A stretch of DNA of 10,362 nt from Parapedobacter sp964613725 (GCA_964613725.1 CAZTJY010000130.1:1-10362), one strand, 5' to 3'; shown: positions 1-7,045, counted from the stretch's first letter. The notes: generated from the sequence alone by a model not told the origin. Numbers and translations are program-made.

Positions 1-1440
1 ATCGAGCAAACCAACCAGATGACGCAGAAAGCGGAAGAATTTCTGGCCTCAAAGCCCGAAGTGGTTTCCGTGATTACCACAGTAGGGCAATCGAACGATG
101 GTTTCGTCGGCACACAGGCGACCGCCTATAAAGCGGAGCTTACCGTGAAACTGGTTGGCAGCGAAGAGCGTGAAGATCCCAGTAACATCTATGCCGCGAA
201 GTTGAAACGCGAAATGCAAAAGATCTTGGTGGGGGCAAAGGTGAAAACGGTGCCCATCAGTATTGTGGGCTTTGCCGAACAGGCACCATTGGAAATGGTG
301 GTTATCGGATCTGATTTGGATAGCGTGCTCACCTACGCGGAAGGTATCTTGGAACGCGTGCGAAAAATCCCTGGCACGTCAGAGGCTAAGCTTTCGGTTG
401 AGAGCGGCACGCCGGAGATTACCGTGGAAGTGAATCGCGATAAAATGGCGGCTTTGGGATTGAACCTTCAAACGGTGGGTGCGACCATGCAGACCGCATT
501 CAGCGGTAACACCGACGGTAAATTCCGTTCTGGTGAATACGAATACGACATCAATATCCGTTTCGACGACTACGACCGTAAAAATGTGGAAGATGTAAGC
601 AATTTGCCGTTCACCAACGACAAGGGGCAACTGGTGCGGTTATCGCAGTTCGCCAGTATCCATGAAGGGTCGGGGCCAAGCCAGTTGGAACGGCGTGATA
701 AGAGCACCTCGGTAAAAGTACAATCGCAGGTAGTAGGTCGGCCGGTCAGCGCCATCGCTGCCGACTTGGAAGCCCAACTAGACGAGGTGCGGCGCCCAAG
801 CGGTGTGAGTTACGTATGGAGTGGCGATATGGAGCAGCAATCCGAAGGTTTCGGTACCTTGGGTATCGCGTTGCTCAGTTCCATTCTGTTGGTCTATTTT
901 ATCATGGTAGCGCTGTATGACAGCTTCGTATATCCTTTTGTGGTAATGTTCTCCATTCCGCTGTCCATTATCGGGGCCTTGCTGGCATTGGCACTCAGCA
1001 ACAATACACTGAATATATTTACCATCCTCGGCTTAATTATGCTGATTGGACTGGTGGCCAAGAACGCCATTATCCTCGTGGACTTTACCAATCACCTCAA
1101 GGCAGAAGGCAAATCCACACGTGATGCGCTGATTTTGGCGAACCAGGCACGGTTGCGCCCTATCTTGATGACTACCATCGCCATGGTATTCGGTATGCTT
1201 CCCATCGCATTGGCTACCGGCCCGAGCGCGGAGTGGAAAAACGGATTGGCATGGGTCATCATCGGAGGTCTTGTCAGCTCCCTATTCCTCACGCTGATCG
1301 TTGTGCCGGTTATCTATCAAATCATGGACAACATCTTGCACCGCTTCGGACTGGATAAAAAAGGCCAGCCCATTGAAGAACTGATGGTTGAAGAATATGT
1401 ACACAAAGAGGTGAAAGAATACGAAGAGGAAAGGGTATAG
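1..1440 (+). CDS. RND family efflux pump permease, C-terminal part (5' end outside window)
   Basis: The reading frame is open from base 1, so this is the last 479 residues of a protein that is normally about 1,000-1,050 residues in the AcrB/HAE1 family; the first ATG at 19 is internal. Such pumps sit in the inner membrane and, with a periplasmic adaptor and an outer-membrane channel, export drugs or other toxic compounds using the proton gradient. Visible parts, numbered from the first codon, are the second periplasmic porter region (about 1-275), then a membrane block beginning near residue 283 (GIALLSSILLVYFIMVALYDS). The TM10-type motif GLVAKNAIILVDF follows at about 350-362, with the lysine matching the proton-relay Lys940 of AcrB. 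ARLRPILMTTIAMVFGMLPIAL follows at about 383, and the last helix ends near 440. The tail is acidic (EYEEERV). Substrate cannot be told from the fragment. The family call is very secure. Confidence 0.95.
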   Translation: MEQTNQMTQKAEEFLASKPEVVSVITTVGQSNDGFVGTQATAYKAELTVKLVGSEEREDPSNIYAAKLKREMQKILVGAKVKTVPISIVGFAEQAPLEMVVIGSDLDSVLTYAEGILERVRKIPGTSEAKLSVESGTPEITVEVNRDKMAALGLNLQTVGATMQTAFSGNTDGKFRSGEYEYDINIRFDDYDRKNVEDVSNLPFTNDKGQLVRLSQFASIHEGSGPSQLERRDKSTSVKVQSQVVGRPVSAIAADLEAQLDEVRRPSGVSYVWSGDMEQQSEGFGTLGIALLSSILLVYFIMVALYDSFVYPFVVMFSIPLSIIGALLALALSNNTLNIFTILGLIMLIGLVAKNAIILVDFTNHLKAEGKSTRDALILANQARLRPILMTTIAMVFGMLPIALATGPSAEWKNGLAWVIIGGLVSSLFLTLIVVPVIYQIMDNILHRFGLDKKGQPIEELMVEEYVHKEVKEYEEERV

Positions 1441-1482
1441 CGGTACCGATCACACAACACGCTTTCACGAATAAACACTAAC

Positions 1483-1520
1483 GTCCCGGGTACCTGTACC
1501 TGGGACATTTACTTTTGGGG
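1483..1520 (+). terminator. Probable intrinsic terminator after the RND pump gene
   Basis: An 11-bp inverted repeat, GTCCCGGGTAC (1483-1493) and GTACCTGGGAC (1496-1506), pairs with one G-T wobble. Two bases separate the arms, so the innermost pair is probably open. It starts 43 bp after the pump stop codon. The downstream run (ATTTACTTTT) is T-rich but interrupted, so termination may be only partial. The hairpin separates the pump gene from the promoter at 1527-1557. Confidence 0.55.
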
Positions 1521-1526
1521 ATGACC

Positions 1527-1557
1527 TTGCTTATGTAAATCGCGTTACCTACGTTTG
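1527..1557 (+). promoter_or_regulatory. Bacteroidota-type promoter upstream of the broken dehydrogenase
   Basis: TTG at 1527-1529, a 20-bp spacer, then TACGTTTG at 1550-1557. The last is a perfect match to the TAnnTTTG -7 element used by the Bacteroidota housekeeping sigma factor, with the upstream TTG at the expected -33 distance. Transcription would begin a few bases downstream, leaving a short leader before the ATG at 1582. Since that gene is a relic, transcripts from here could now run into thyA-folA-mscS. The call rests on motif and spacing only. Confidence 0.5.
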
Positions 1558-1581
1558 CCACGCATATAACGCACACATAAC

Positions 1582-2147
1582 ATGAAACCATCATTAAAAC
1601 GCTTTGAAGAAAAGCGGCCTGAAATAGTATTTGAATGGAAAGACCAATGACCGAAGCCCAAGGTTGGGTGGTTATTAACTCCTTACGGGGTGGTGCCGCT
1701 GGTCGTGGTACTCGCATGCGTGCGGGATTGGACCGCAATGAGGTAGAGTCGCTGGCAAAAACCATGGAAGTGAAGTTTACCGTCGCCGGCCCATCCATCG
1801 GCGGAGCCAAGTCGGGAATAAACTTCGATCCTACCGATCCCCGAAAATCGGGCGTGCTGCAGCGCTGGTACAAAGCAGTAACACCTCAACCGCAATGGCA
1901 ACCGCATCGACGTAGCCGGCATGCAGCCTTTCGAAGAGGTGAACGACACCGTATGGGATCTACCTGCAGATATATTTATTCCTGCAGCAGCATTGCGATT
2001 AGTGTACAAAGAGCACGTGGTGCGGTTGGTGGCCAACGGGCTGGAAGTCATCTCATCGGGCGCGAATGTGCCGTTTGCAGACCGGGAGATTTTCTACGGA
2101 CCATCTCCTCGCGGGCCTATGAAATCGCTTTACGCGAACTGGTATAA
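1582..2147 (+). pseudogene. Glu/Leu/Phe/Val dehydrogenase relic, frameshifted with two internal deletions
   Basis: In-order pieces of an NAD(P)-dependent amino-acid dehydrogenase (oxidative deamination of Glu/Leu-type amino acids) are spread over alternating frames. The start ATG at 1582 opens MKPSLKRFEEKRPEIVFEWKD in frame 1, which hits TGA at 1648. Restoring one base near 1644 continues as TEAQGWVVINSLRGGAAG and IGGAKSGINFDP in frame 3, up to WYKAVTP near 1880. The text then jumps to frame 1 (NRNGNRIDVAG, ADIFIPAAALRLV, GLEVISSGANVPFADREIFYGP) until about 2100. It ends in frame 3 with SRAYEIALRELV and the apparent native TAA at 2145. From memory of intact homologues (roughly 420 residues), about 160 codons covering most of the Rossmann NAD-binding domain are missing at the first junction and about 60 at the second. 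A normally Gly position in the glycine-rich stretch reads Arg (AGRGTRM). It cannot encode a working enzyme. The identity is clear; exact junctions are approximate. Confidence 0.9.
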
Positions 2148-2177
2148 TCACTATGAATTCTGTATCTTTACCACTTG

Positions 2178-2185
2178 AAAGGAAG
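2178..2185 (+). promoter_or_regulatory. Shine-Dalgarno-like site of thyA
   Basis: AAAGGAAG ends 8 bases before the ATG at 2194. It is the clearest ribosome-binding sequence in the window, where other leaders are A/T-rich without one, and it fixes the thyA start. No good promoter match was found between the pseudogene stop at 2147 and this site. Confidence 0.55.
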
Positions 2186-2193
2186 TAATTACC

Positions 2194-3015
2194 ATGAAGC
2201 AATACCTCGATTTGATGCGCCATGTGTACGAAAACGGCGTGGAGAAACACGATCGCACAGGTACTGGTACTCGTAGCGTGTTCGGCCATCAAATGCGTTT
2301 CGACCTGAAGGCGGGGTTCCCGTTGGTGACCACCAAGAAAGTACACCTGCGCTCTATCATCCATGAATTGATCTGGTTCTTACGGGGTGAAACTAACATT
2401 GCATACCTCAAGGAAAACGGTGTGAGTATCTGGGATGAATGGGCGGATGGCGATGGTAACCTCGGTCCGGTATACGGGTCGCAATGGCGATCGTGGCCGA
2501 CACCCGGTGGTGGGCATATCGATCAGATCGAAAAGGTGGTGCAGCAGCTTAAGACCAACCCGGATTCGCGTCGGATCATCGTGTCGGCATGGAACGTGGC
2601 TGAGATCGAAAACATGGCGCTGCCGCCCTGCCATGCATTTTTCCAGTTCTATGTAGCACCTGCCGACCCGAATAAGGGATTGTTAAAGCCTCAGCTTTCC
2701 TGCCAACTCTACCAGCGAAGTGCCGATATTTTCCTCGGTGTTCCGTTCAATATTGCATCTTATGCGCTATTGACCATGATGATGGCACAAGTGTGCGATA
2801 TGGAGGCCGCCGATTTTGTGCATACGTTCGGCGACGCACACCTCTATACCAACCATTTCGAGCAGGTAGAACTCCAGCTGAGCCGAACACCGAGGCCATT
2901 ACCAACGATGAAGATGAATCCGGTGGTCACCGACCTGTTCGCCTTCCGGTATGAAGATTTTGAACTAATGGATTACGACCCCTATCCGCGTATCAAAGCA
3001 CCCGTTGCGGTATAA
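2194..3015 (+). CDS. thyA: Thymidylate synthase
   Basis: The 273-residue enzyme methylates dUMP to dTMP with 5,10-methylene-tetrahydrofolate, giving dihydrofolate; it is cytosolic and homodimeric. The ends match the family well: DRTGTGTRSVFGHQMRFDL at 20-38, with Arg21 as the phosphate-binding arginine, and a C-terminal KAPVAV. The catalytic cysteine is Cys146 in ALPPCHAFFQFY. The arginine pair Arg126-Arg127 (SRRIIVSAWN) supplies the dUMP phosphate from the partner subunit. QLYQRSADIFLGVPFNIASY (172-191) and DAHLYTNH (214-221) hold the remaining substrate contacts. The protein is nine residues longer than E. coli ThyA, and the extra length lies just after FYVA (APADPNKGLLKP). The strong SD-like site supports this start. 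Its stop overlaps the folA start by one base, as expected for the metabolically linked dihydrofolate reductase. Confidence 0.98.
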   Translation: MKQYLDLMRHVYENGVEKHDRTGTGTRSVFGHQMRFDLKAGFPLVTTKKVHLRSIIHELIWFLRGETNIAYLKENGVSIWDEWADGDGNLGPVYGSQWRSWPTPGGGHIDQIEKVVQQLKTNPDSRRIIVSAWNVAEIENMALPPCHAFFQFYVAPADPNKGLLKPQLSCQLYQRSADIFLGVPFNIASYALLTMMMAQVCDMEAADFVHTFGDAHLYTNHFEQVELQLSRTPRPLPTMKMNPVVTDLFAFRYEDFELMDYDPYPRIKAPVAV

Positions 3016-3521
3016 TGTTAACTATGAAGCAACCTCTCATATCGGCCATTGTGGCTGCCGCGGAAAACAACGCCATCGGTAAGGATAACCAACTGCTGTG
3101 GCACCTGCCCAATGATTTGCGCTTTTTTAAACGTACTACCACGGGCCATACAATTATCATGGGCCGCAAAACGTACGAGTCGGTTGGCAAACCGCTCCCC
3201 AACCGGCGCAACATCATCATCACCCGGCAGCCCGGATATGCCGTGGAAGGTGCTGAAGTGGTCCACTCACTCACAGCTGCCTTTGAGCGCTGCGCTGGCC
3301 AAGATGAAGTATTTGTGGTGGGCGGAGCCGAGATTTATAGACAAGCGCTCCCCGCCGTAGGCCGCATTTATCTTACCCGCGTGCATGCAACGCTCCCGGG
3401 CGATAGTTTCTTTCCGAAATTGGACGAGCGAAACTGGCGATTGGTTGCGGAAGACCATCACGCAGCGGACGATCGGCATGCGTATCGTTATACGTTTGAG
3501 ATTTACGACGCTAACCCATGA
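3015..3521 (+). CDS. folA: Dihydrofolate reductase
   Basis: The 168-residue enzyme reduces dihydrofolate to tetrahydrofolate with NADPH, regenerating the folate that ThyA oxidises; it is also the target of trimethoprim in this family. Visible features are AAAENNAIGKDNQLLWHLPNDL (14-35) with the substrate-protonating acidic residue Asp34, FFKRTTTGHTIIMGRKTYESVG (37-58) for cofactor binding, LPNRRNIIITRQ, and VFVVGGAEIYRQALP with the conserved Gly-Gly. The start shown forms TAATG with the thyA stop, so translation is probably coupled. A second in-frame ATG at 3024 would give MKQPLISAI, closer to the usual family N terminus, and cannot be excluded. The stop overlaps the next start as ATGA. Length and motifs are normal for a chromosomal DHFR. 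Confidence 0.97.
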   Translation: MLTMKQPLISAIVAAAENNAIGKDNQLLWHLPNDLRFFKRTTTGHTIIMGRKTYESVGKPLPNRRNIIITRQPGYAVEGAEVVHSLTAAFERCAGQDEVFVVGGAEIYRQALPAVGRIYLTRVHATLPGDSFFPKLDERNWRLVAEDHHAADDRHAYRYTFEIYDANP

Positions 3522-4396
3522 CACGTGTTTCAGATACAGGGAAGGAACGCCCCCTCGGTGGTTGGTTCTTTTTTATATTCAAGCTGGTTTTGTGGACAGC
3601 CATCGCCTATTCGTTTGCCGCAAACACAAACGTTTATCTACAGCAGCCGCGTCTGCTAGGCGTTGCCTACGGCGTCAATACGTTTCTCACCGGGAGCATC
3701 CTTATTGCCATTGGCCGGTTCATACTCATCGCTATTTATCGACGGCGCAATAAAAAAAATAATCGCGTCCGCGGTAATTATATACTGGGTATCAATCAGA
3801 TAGCCACTTTGTTGAATATCGTGTTTGTCGTCCTTGGATTGATGATTGCCTTTGGTATCAACCCCAAGGAATTCTTGACAAGCATTACCATTGTCGCGAT
3901 GGCCATTGCGCTCCTATTTCGAGACTACATCACCAACATGATCAGTGGCTTATTGATCATGTTTTCCGATCAGTTTACCATTGGTGATACCGTGCGCATC
4001 GGTGAACACCAAGGGAAGATCATGGATATCACATTGGCAAACATTATGGTGAAGAACGATGATGACGACGTGGTACTTATTCCGAATAATACGGCGTTTA
4101 CAACCAACATCATCAACCAGTCGCTGCAGAATTCCAGAAAGCTAACGATCGAGTTCGAATTGCCCCTAGCAAGCGCTCGCCAGCACCGGGTGTTGGAGGG
4201 AGATATACGCAATGCCCTGAAACAATACGGTGCTGCGATCGTGCCTGATAGCTTCCAGCTCAGGGTGGTTGGCATGAGTAAAGATGCCGTCCAATATAAA
4301 TTGCAATTTTCAACCGCGAGAAAAGATACTCTTTTGCGTCGGCAACTGCGCAATGATCTGTACCAGCATATCATCGCGTTTGAGGCTACCCTTTAA
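3518..4396 (+). CDS. Small-conductance mechanosensitive ion channel (MscS family)
   Basis: The 292-residue inner-membrane channel should open under membrane tension to release solutes during hypo-osmotic shock; family members are heptamers. Hydrophobic segments lie at about 15-35, 53-74 and 92-113, followed by the pore-lining helix at 117-150 (SITIVAMAIALLFRDYITNM). The beta domain carries the MscS signature DQFTIGDTVRIGEHQGKI (151-168) and LIPNNTAFTTNIIN (187-200), and an alpha/beta C-terminal domain runs to 292. Length matches E. coli MscS (286). The pore helix has fewer Gly/Ala repeats than E. coli MscS, which is common in divergent relatives. Its ATG overlaps the folA stop (ATGA), placing it in the thyA-folA transcript, and its stop overlaps the converging coaA stop by four bases. 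Confidence 0.92.
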   Translation: MTRVSDTGKERPLGGWFFFIFKLVLWTAIAYSFAANTNVYLQQPRLLGVAYGVNTFLTGSILIAIGRFILIAIYRRRNKKNNRVRGNYILGINQIATLLNIVFVVLGLMIAFGINPKEFLTSITIVAMAIALLFRDYITNMISGLLIMFSDQFTIGDTVRIGEHQGKIMDITLANIMVKNDDDDVVLIPNNTAFTTNIINQSLQNSRKLTIEFELPLASARQHRVLEGDIRNALKQYGAAIVPDSFQLRVVGMSKDAVQYKLQFSTARKDTLLRRQLRNDLYQHIIAFEATL

Positions 4397-5349
4397 ACCT
4401 TCCTCACTTTCACGCTTTTAACGAAATGATGGCTACCTTTCTCGAGAATAAGGTCGGCCCGGAAGCGGGTAGGCAAGATATTTTTCAAAAGATTCGGCTT
4501 GTTGATTTCATTCCATATGCCGGCGGCTGTTTTGGCACTTTGCTCACTGTCGAGATCGGCATACCGATGGAAATAAGAGTCAGGACGTTGGAAGGCTGTT
4601 TTACGGAGCCATTCGAACCGTTGCGTATACCATTCCTGTAGGTTCTCCGGTGAGGCATCGACGTAAATCGAATAATCGAAAAAATCAGATACGAACACGC
4701 GCGGGCCGCGATGCTTTCCCTTAACGTTCACCTGAAGTACATTGATGCCTTCCACAATGAGAATATCGGGCTGTGAGACCCACTGCAATTGATCGGGTAC
4801 AATATCATAAACCAAATGGGAGTATACCGGTGCCGAAACCTGCTCCTTTCCCGATTTGATATCCGACAGAAACCCCAATAACCGACGGGTGTCGTAGCTT
4901 TCGGGGAAACCTTTTCGGTTTAATATACCTTTAGCTTCCAAATGACTATTCGGATAGAGGAAACCGTCTGTGGTAATCAGGTCCACTTTCGGGTTACCTG
5001 GGGAGAGCGACAGCACCTTTTGCAGTACACGCGCGGTGGTACTTTTTCCAGCCGCCACGCTTCCAGCTATCCCGATAATGAAGGGCAGGTGCTTGGTGTG
5101 GTTATCGAAAAACGAATTGGTATAGCCATGCAACTGGCGGAAACTATCGATATGGAGCCGAAGCAGGTGGCTCAAAGGGAAATAGACCTCTTCGATTTCC
5201 TGCATCGTCAATGGTTCATTCAGCGCGTTAAGCTTACGGATATCTTCCTCAGCCAATACATAATTAGGATGCCCGTTGAGTGTTTTCCAAGTATCGCGGG
5301 TTACATGGCGAAAGGGGGAGTATGCAATACCGTTGCCTGTTTTGACCAT
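4393..5349 (-). CDS. coaA: Type I pantothenate kinase
   Basis: The 318-residue enzyme phosphorylates pantothenate with ATP, the first step of coenzyme A synthesis, in the cytosol. It aligns end to end with E. coli CoaA (316 residues): N-terminal YSPFRHVTRDTW (10-21), Walker A GSVAAGKST (96-104) with Lys102, and Arg107, the counterpart of the E. coli CoA-feedback residue Arg106. TTDGFLYPN (126-134) holds the catalytic-type Asp128, PVYSHLVYD (174-182) the conserved His178, DILIVEGINVLQ lies at 195-206, and DFFDYSIYVDA at 222-232. The gene is last of the patatin-mgsA-coaA reverse unit, 75 bp after mgsA. A TAnnTTTG box in that gap may give it a promoter of its own. Its 3' end overlaps that of mscS. 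Confidence 0.97.
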   Translation of the reverse strand: MVKTGNGIAYSPFRHVTRDTWKTLNGHPNYVLAEEDIRKLNALNEPLTMQEIEEVYFPLSHLLRLHIDSFRQLHGYTNSFFDNHTKHLPFIIGIAGSVAAGKSTTARVLQKVLSLSPGNPKVDLITTDGFLYPNSHLEAKGILNRKGFPESYDTRRLLGFLSDIKSGKEQVSAPVYSHLVYDIVPDQLQWVSQPDILIVEGINVLQVNVKGKHRGPRVFVSDFFDYSIYVDASPENLQEWYTQRFEWLRKTAFQRPDSYFHRYADLDSEQSAKTAAGIWNEINKPNLLKNILPTRFRADLILEKGSHHFVKSVKVRKV

Positions 5350-5371
5350 TCCGGTGGGGTTGGTGAAGGGA

Positions 5372-5379
5372 CAAAATTA
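5372..5379 (-). promoter_or_regulatory. Possible -7 element of a coaA promoter
   Basis: On the reverse strand this reads TAATTTTG, a perfect TAnnTTTG match, 22 bases before the coaA ATG. No TTG is found at the usual upstream distance, so it could be a chance match in AT-rich DNA or a weak internal promoter. Confidence 0.3.
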
Positions 5380-5424
5380 ATCAAAAAGTATATTAGTCGG
5401 GTATATCATCCTGTAATTCTGCTG

Positions 5425-5805
5425 TTAGCGCTCGCTTTTGCCGAGGCCATTCAATATCAATTCGCCCGTAGCGGGATTGGTTGCTAGCGGCACGTCGTAT
5501 ACATCGCAAACGCGCATAAGCATTTGGATGTCGGGCTCGTGAGGGTGCTTGCCGAGTGGGTCGCGGAAGAAGATGATGGCATCAATTTTACCTTCGGCGG
5601 CCATCGCGGCGATTTGCGCATCGCCGCCTTTCGGACCGCTCAGTTTTAACTCGACTTCCAATCCGGTCTGCCGGATATAAGACCCAGTGGTGCCCGTGGC
5701 AACGAGTTTTGCTTCGTTCAATACGGCAAAATGATCCTTTACAAAAGCCACCATTTCGGGCTTTTTGCCGTCGTGCGCGATAAGCGCGATTGTTTGTTGT
5801 TGCAT
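5425..5805 (-). CDS. mgsA: Methylglyoxal synthase
   Basis: The enzyme converts dihydroxyacetone phosphate to methylglyoxal plus phosphate, a glycolytic overflow route that frees phosphate when sugar phosphates build up; family members are cytosolic homohexamers. With the ATG at 5805 the protein has 126 residues. Active-site motifs are all present: IALIAHDGKK (6-15), VATGTTG (35-41) for phosphate binding, SGPKGGDAQ (56-64) with Asp62 as the likely catalytic base, and FFRDPLGKHPHEPD (79-92) with His89 and Asp92. It ends soon after PLATNPATGELIL, giving a shorter tail than E. coli MgsA (152). The frame stays open upstream to a TTG at 5859, but that would overlap the lipase gene and add unconserved residues. 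The ATG is 20 bp past the lipase stop, consistent with co-transcription. Confidence 0.95.
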   Translation of the reverse strand: MQQQTIALIAHDGKKPEMVAFVKDHFAVLNEAKLVATGTTGSYIRQTGLEVELKLSGPKGGDAQIAAMAAEGKIDAIIFFRDPLGKHPHEPDIQMLMRVCDVYDVPLATNPATGELILNGLGKSER

Positions 5806-5825
5806 CAGTTGATTTAATTTTCGAT

Positions 5826-6887
5826 TTACATTTTTGATTTCGTTGTTAGAAAACGCCAAGGACTCTTGGGTTGCGAGTCTTCTCTTTCACTCACCAACTG
5901 GGCGGCGATTTGGTTGATTAACTCATCGTTTTCACTTACCATACGGTCACCGAGGGCAATCAGCTTCTGGATGTTGCTCGGGCTCGCCGCATCGAGTTCT
6001 TCCTGGATGCTATGCAGGTTTTTCGGTTCGATGCGGATGTATTGCTTTTCCTTGCCTGCTGATCGGTACAGTTGCTGTAGGAAAAAATCACTGCTCTCGG
6101 CGGCGCCGCTCATCATGATATCAATCAATGCTGGGCCGATCGATATGGCTCGGCTTTTTTTGAAATGTTCATAGTCATAGGCTTTGCGCGAGCGCCCGGT
6201 TCCCAAAGAGAGTATCCAGATGTCGTTGATTTTCGTTTGGTTAAATGCCCGTGTCACTTCTACCAACGCACTCATCGATGGGTTAGGGGCAAATACCCCA
6301 CCATCCAACAGCGGGTAACGGGTGCCGCTCAAGGACCGTATTTCGGCCACACTGAAATAGGTTGGAGCGGCTGAAGTGGCCCGGCATACATCACGTAGGT
6401 AAAAGTCGCGCGGGTCGCCGCGGGTAATAGCCGTTTGCTGCCTAAAGAAATGCGTTTTGCGGAGTTCGATATTGTAAGCCGTGACGATACAGGGTTTCAA
6501 TAGCTGACTCAGTTTGCGTTCACCCAAGTACGATTCGAGCACATGCTCCAATGTCGCACTGGGATAGCGTTCGCTTAAAAGACCGAATTTGGCAATTAAC
6601 CGACGGAAGAATCCTGCCTTGAAGATATCGGTGCCATGGCTCACATAGATGTCCAACGCCTCTTGTGCCGAATATTTCGGGCGTGATGGATTTTCTTCGT
6701 TCGGACATAATAACAAGCATGTCAATATACCACCCGTACTTGTACCAGCAAAGAAATCAAAATGATCGACTATGGCCGCGCCGGGGTCATTGCTGACACG
6801 TTGCAACCTTCGCTCCAGCGCAACCAATAACATGCCTGGGATGATGCCGCGGATACCGCCGCCGTCAATCGAAAGGATTTTCTTCAT
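5826..6887 (-). CDS. Patatin-like phospholipase / lipid acyl hydrolase
   Basis: The 353-residue predicted serine hydrolase cleaves acyl chains from (phospho)lipids through a Ser-Asp dyad; the true substrate is unknown. At the N terminus MKKILSIDGGGIRGI carries the oxyanion-hole motif GGGIRG (9-14). FFAGTSTGGIL holds the GxSxG nucleophile elbow (48-52) with Ser50, and YPLLDGGVFAPNPS holds the DGG motif with catalytic Asp195. A helical C-terminal region (IQEELDAASPSNIQKLIALG) follows. There is no signal peptide or membrane segment, so it is probably cytosolic. The ATG at 6887 starts directly before the domain. A run of ten A lies shortly upstream on this strand, with no clear Shine-Dalgarno. 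It heads the reverse unit with mgsA and coaA. It resembles bacterial patatins of the same class as some defence effectors, but no nucleotidyltransferase neighbour supports that role. Confidence 0.93.
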   Translation of the reverse strand: MKKILSIDGGGIRGIIPGMLLVALERRLQRVSNDPGAAIVDHFDFFAGTSTGGILTCLLLCPNEENPSRPKYSAQEALDIYVSHGTDIFKAGFFRRLIAKFGLLSERYPSATLEHVLESYLGERKLSQLLKPCIVTAYNIELRKTHFFRQQTAITRGDPRDFYLRDVCRATSAAPTYFSVAEIRSLSGTRYPLLDGGVFAPNPSMSALVEVTRAFNQTKINDIWILSLGTGRSRKAYDYEHFKKSRAISIGPALIDIMMSGAAESSDFFLQQLYRSAGKEKQYIRIEPKNLHSIQEELDAASPSNIQKLIALGDRMVSENDELINQIAAQLVSEREDSQPKSPWRFLTTKSKM

Positions 6888-6966
6888 CTCGTCGGTAAAA
6901 TTAATTTTTTTTTTGAAACCGTGCTGGCGTTGTCGGGAAATTGATGGTTCGGTGTGAAGCGGGCGA

Positions 6967-6978
6967 TAGAAATTTCTA
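6967..6978. repeat. Perfect 12-bp palindrome, possible operator
   Basis: TAGAAATTTCTA reads identically on both strands and lies 80 bp upstream of the lipase start, in the divergent spacer. The symmetry fits a dimeric regulator site, but a 12-bp AT-rich palindrome can arise by chance and no second copy was found. Confidence 0.25.
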
Positions 6979-7027
6979 GTTATTAAGATTGAGGTCCTGA
7001 CTCGATTTTTATACGTATATTTATTTT

Positions 7028-7045
7028 TCCCAAGCTATTTTGGGA
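7028..7045. repeat. Inverted repeat TCCCAA-N6-TTGGGA
   Basis: Six-base arms at 7028-7033 and 7040-7045 enclose GCTATT. It is the only GC-containing symmetry in an otherwise AT-rich spacer. No T-run follows on either strand, so it does not look like a terminator; a regulator site is possible but unproven. Confidence 0.3.

Noticed and set aside
1635..2178. Two open frames (from 1635 and from 1921) as independent small proteins
   Set aside because: Both are pieces of one dehydrogenase, and the conserved text passes from one frame to the other; the ends of each frame (after WYKAVTP and after IFYGP) are frameshifted text of no family resemblance.
5806..5859. TTG start for methylglyoxal synthase at 5859
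   Set aside because: It would overlap the lipase coding end and add 18 unconserved residues; the ATG at 5805 gives the usual family N terminus.
5826..6887. Patatin as an effector of a cyclic-nucleotide (CBASS-like) defence system
   Set aside because: The family resemblance is real, but no nucleotidyltransferase, E1/E2/JAB or other defence gene lies nearby; the neighbours are metabolic enzymes.
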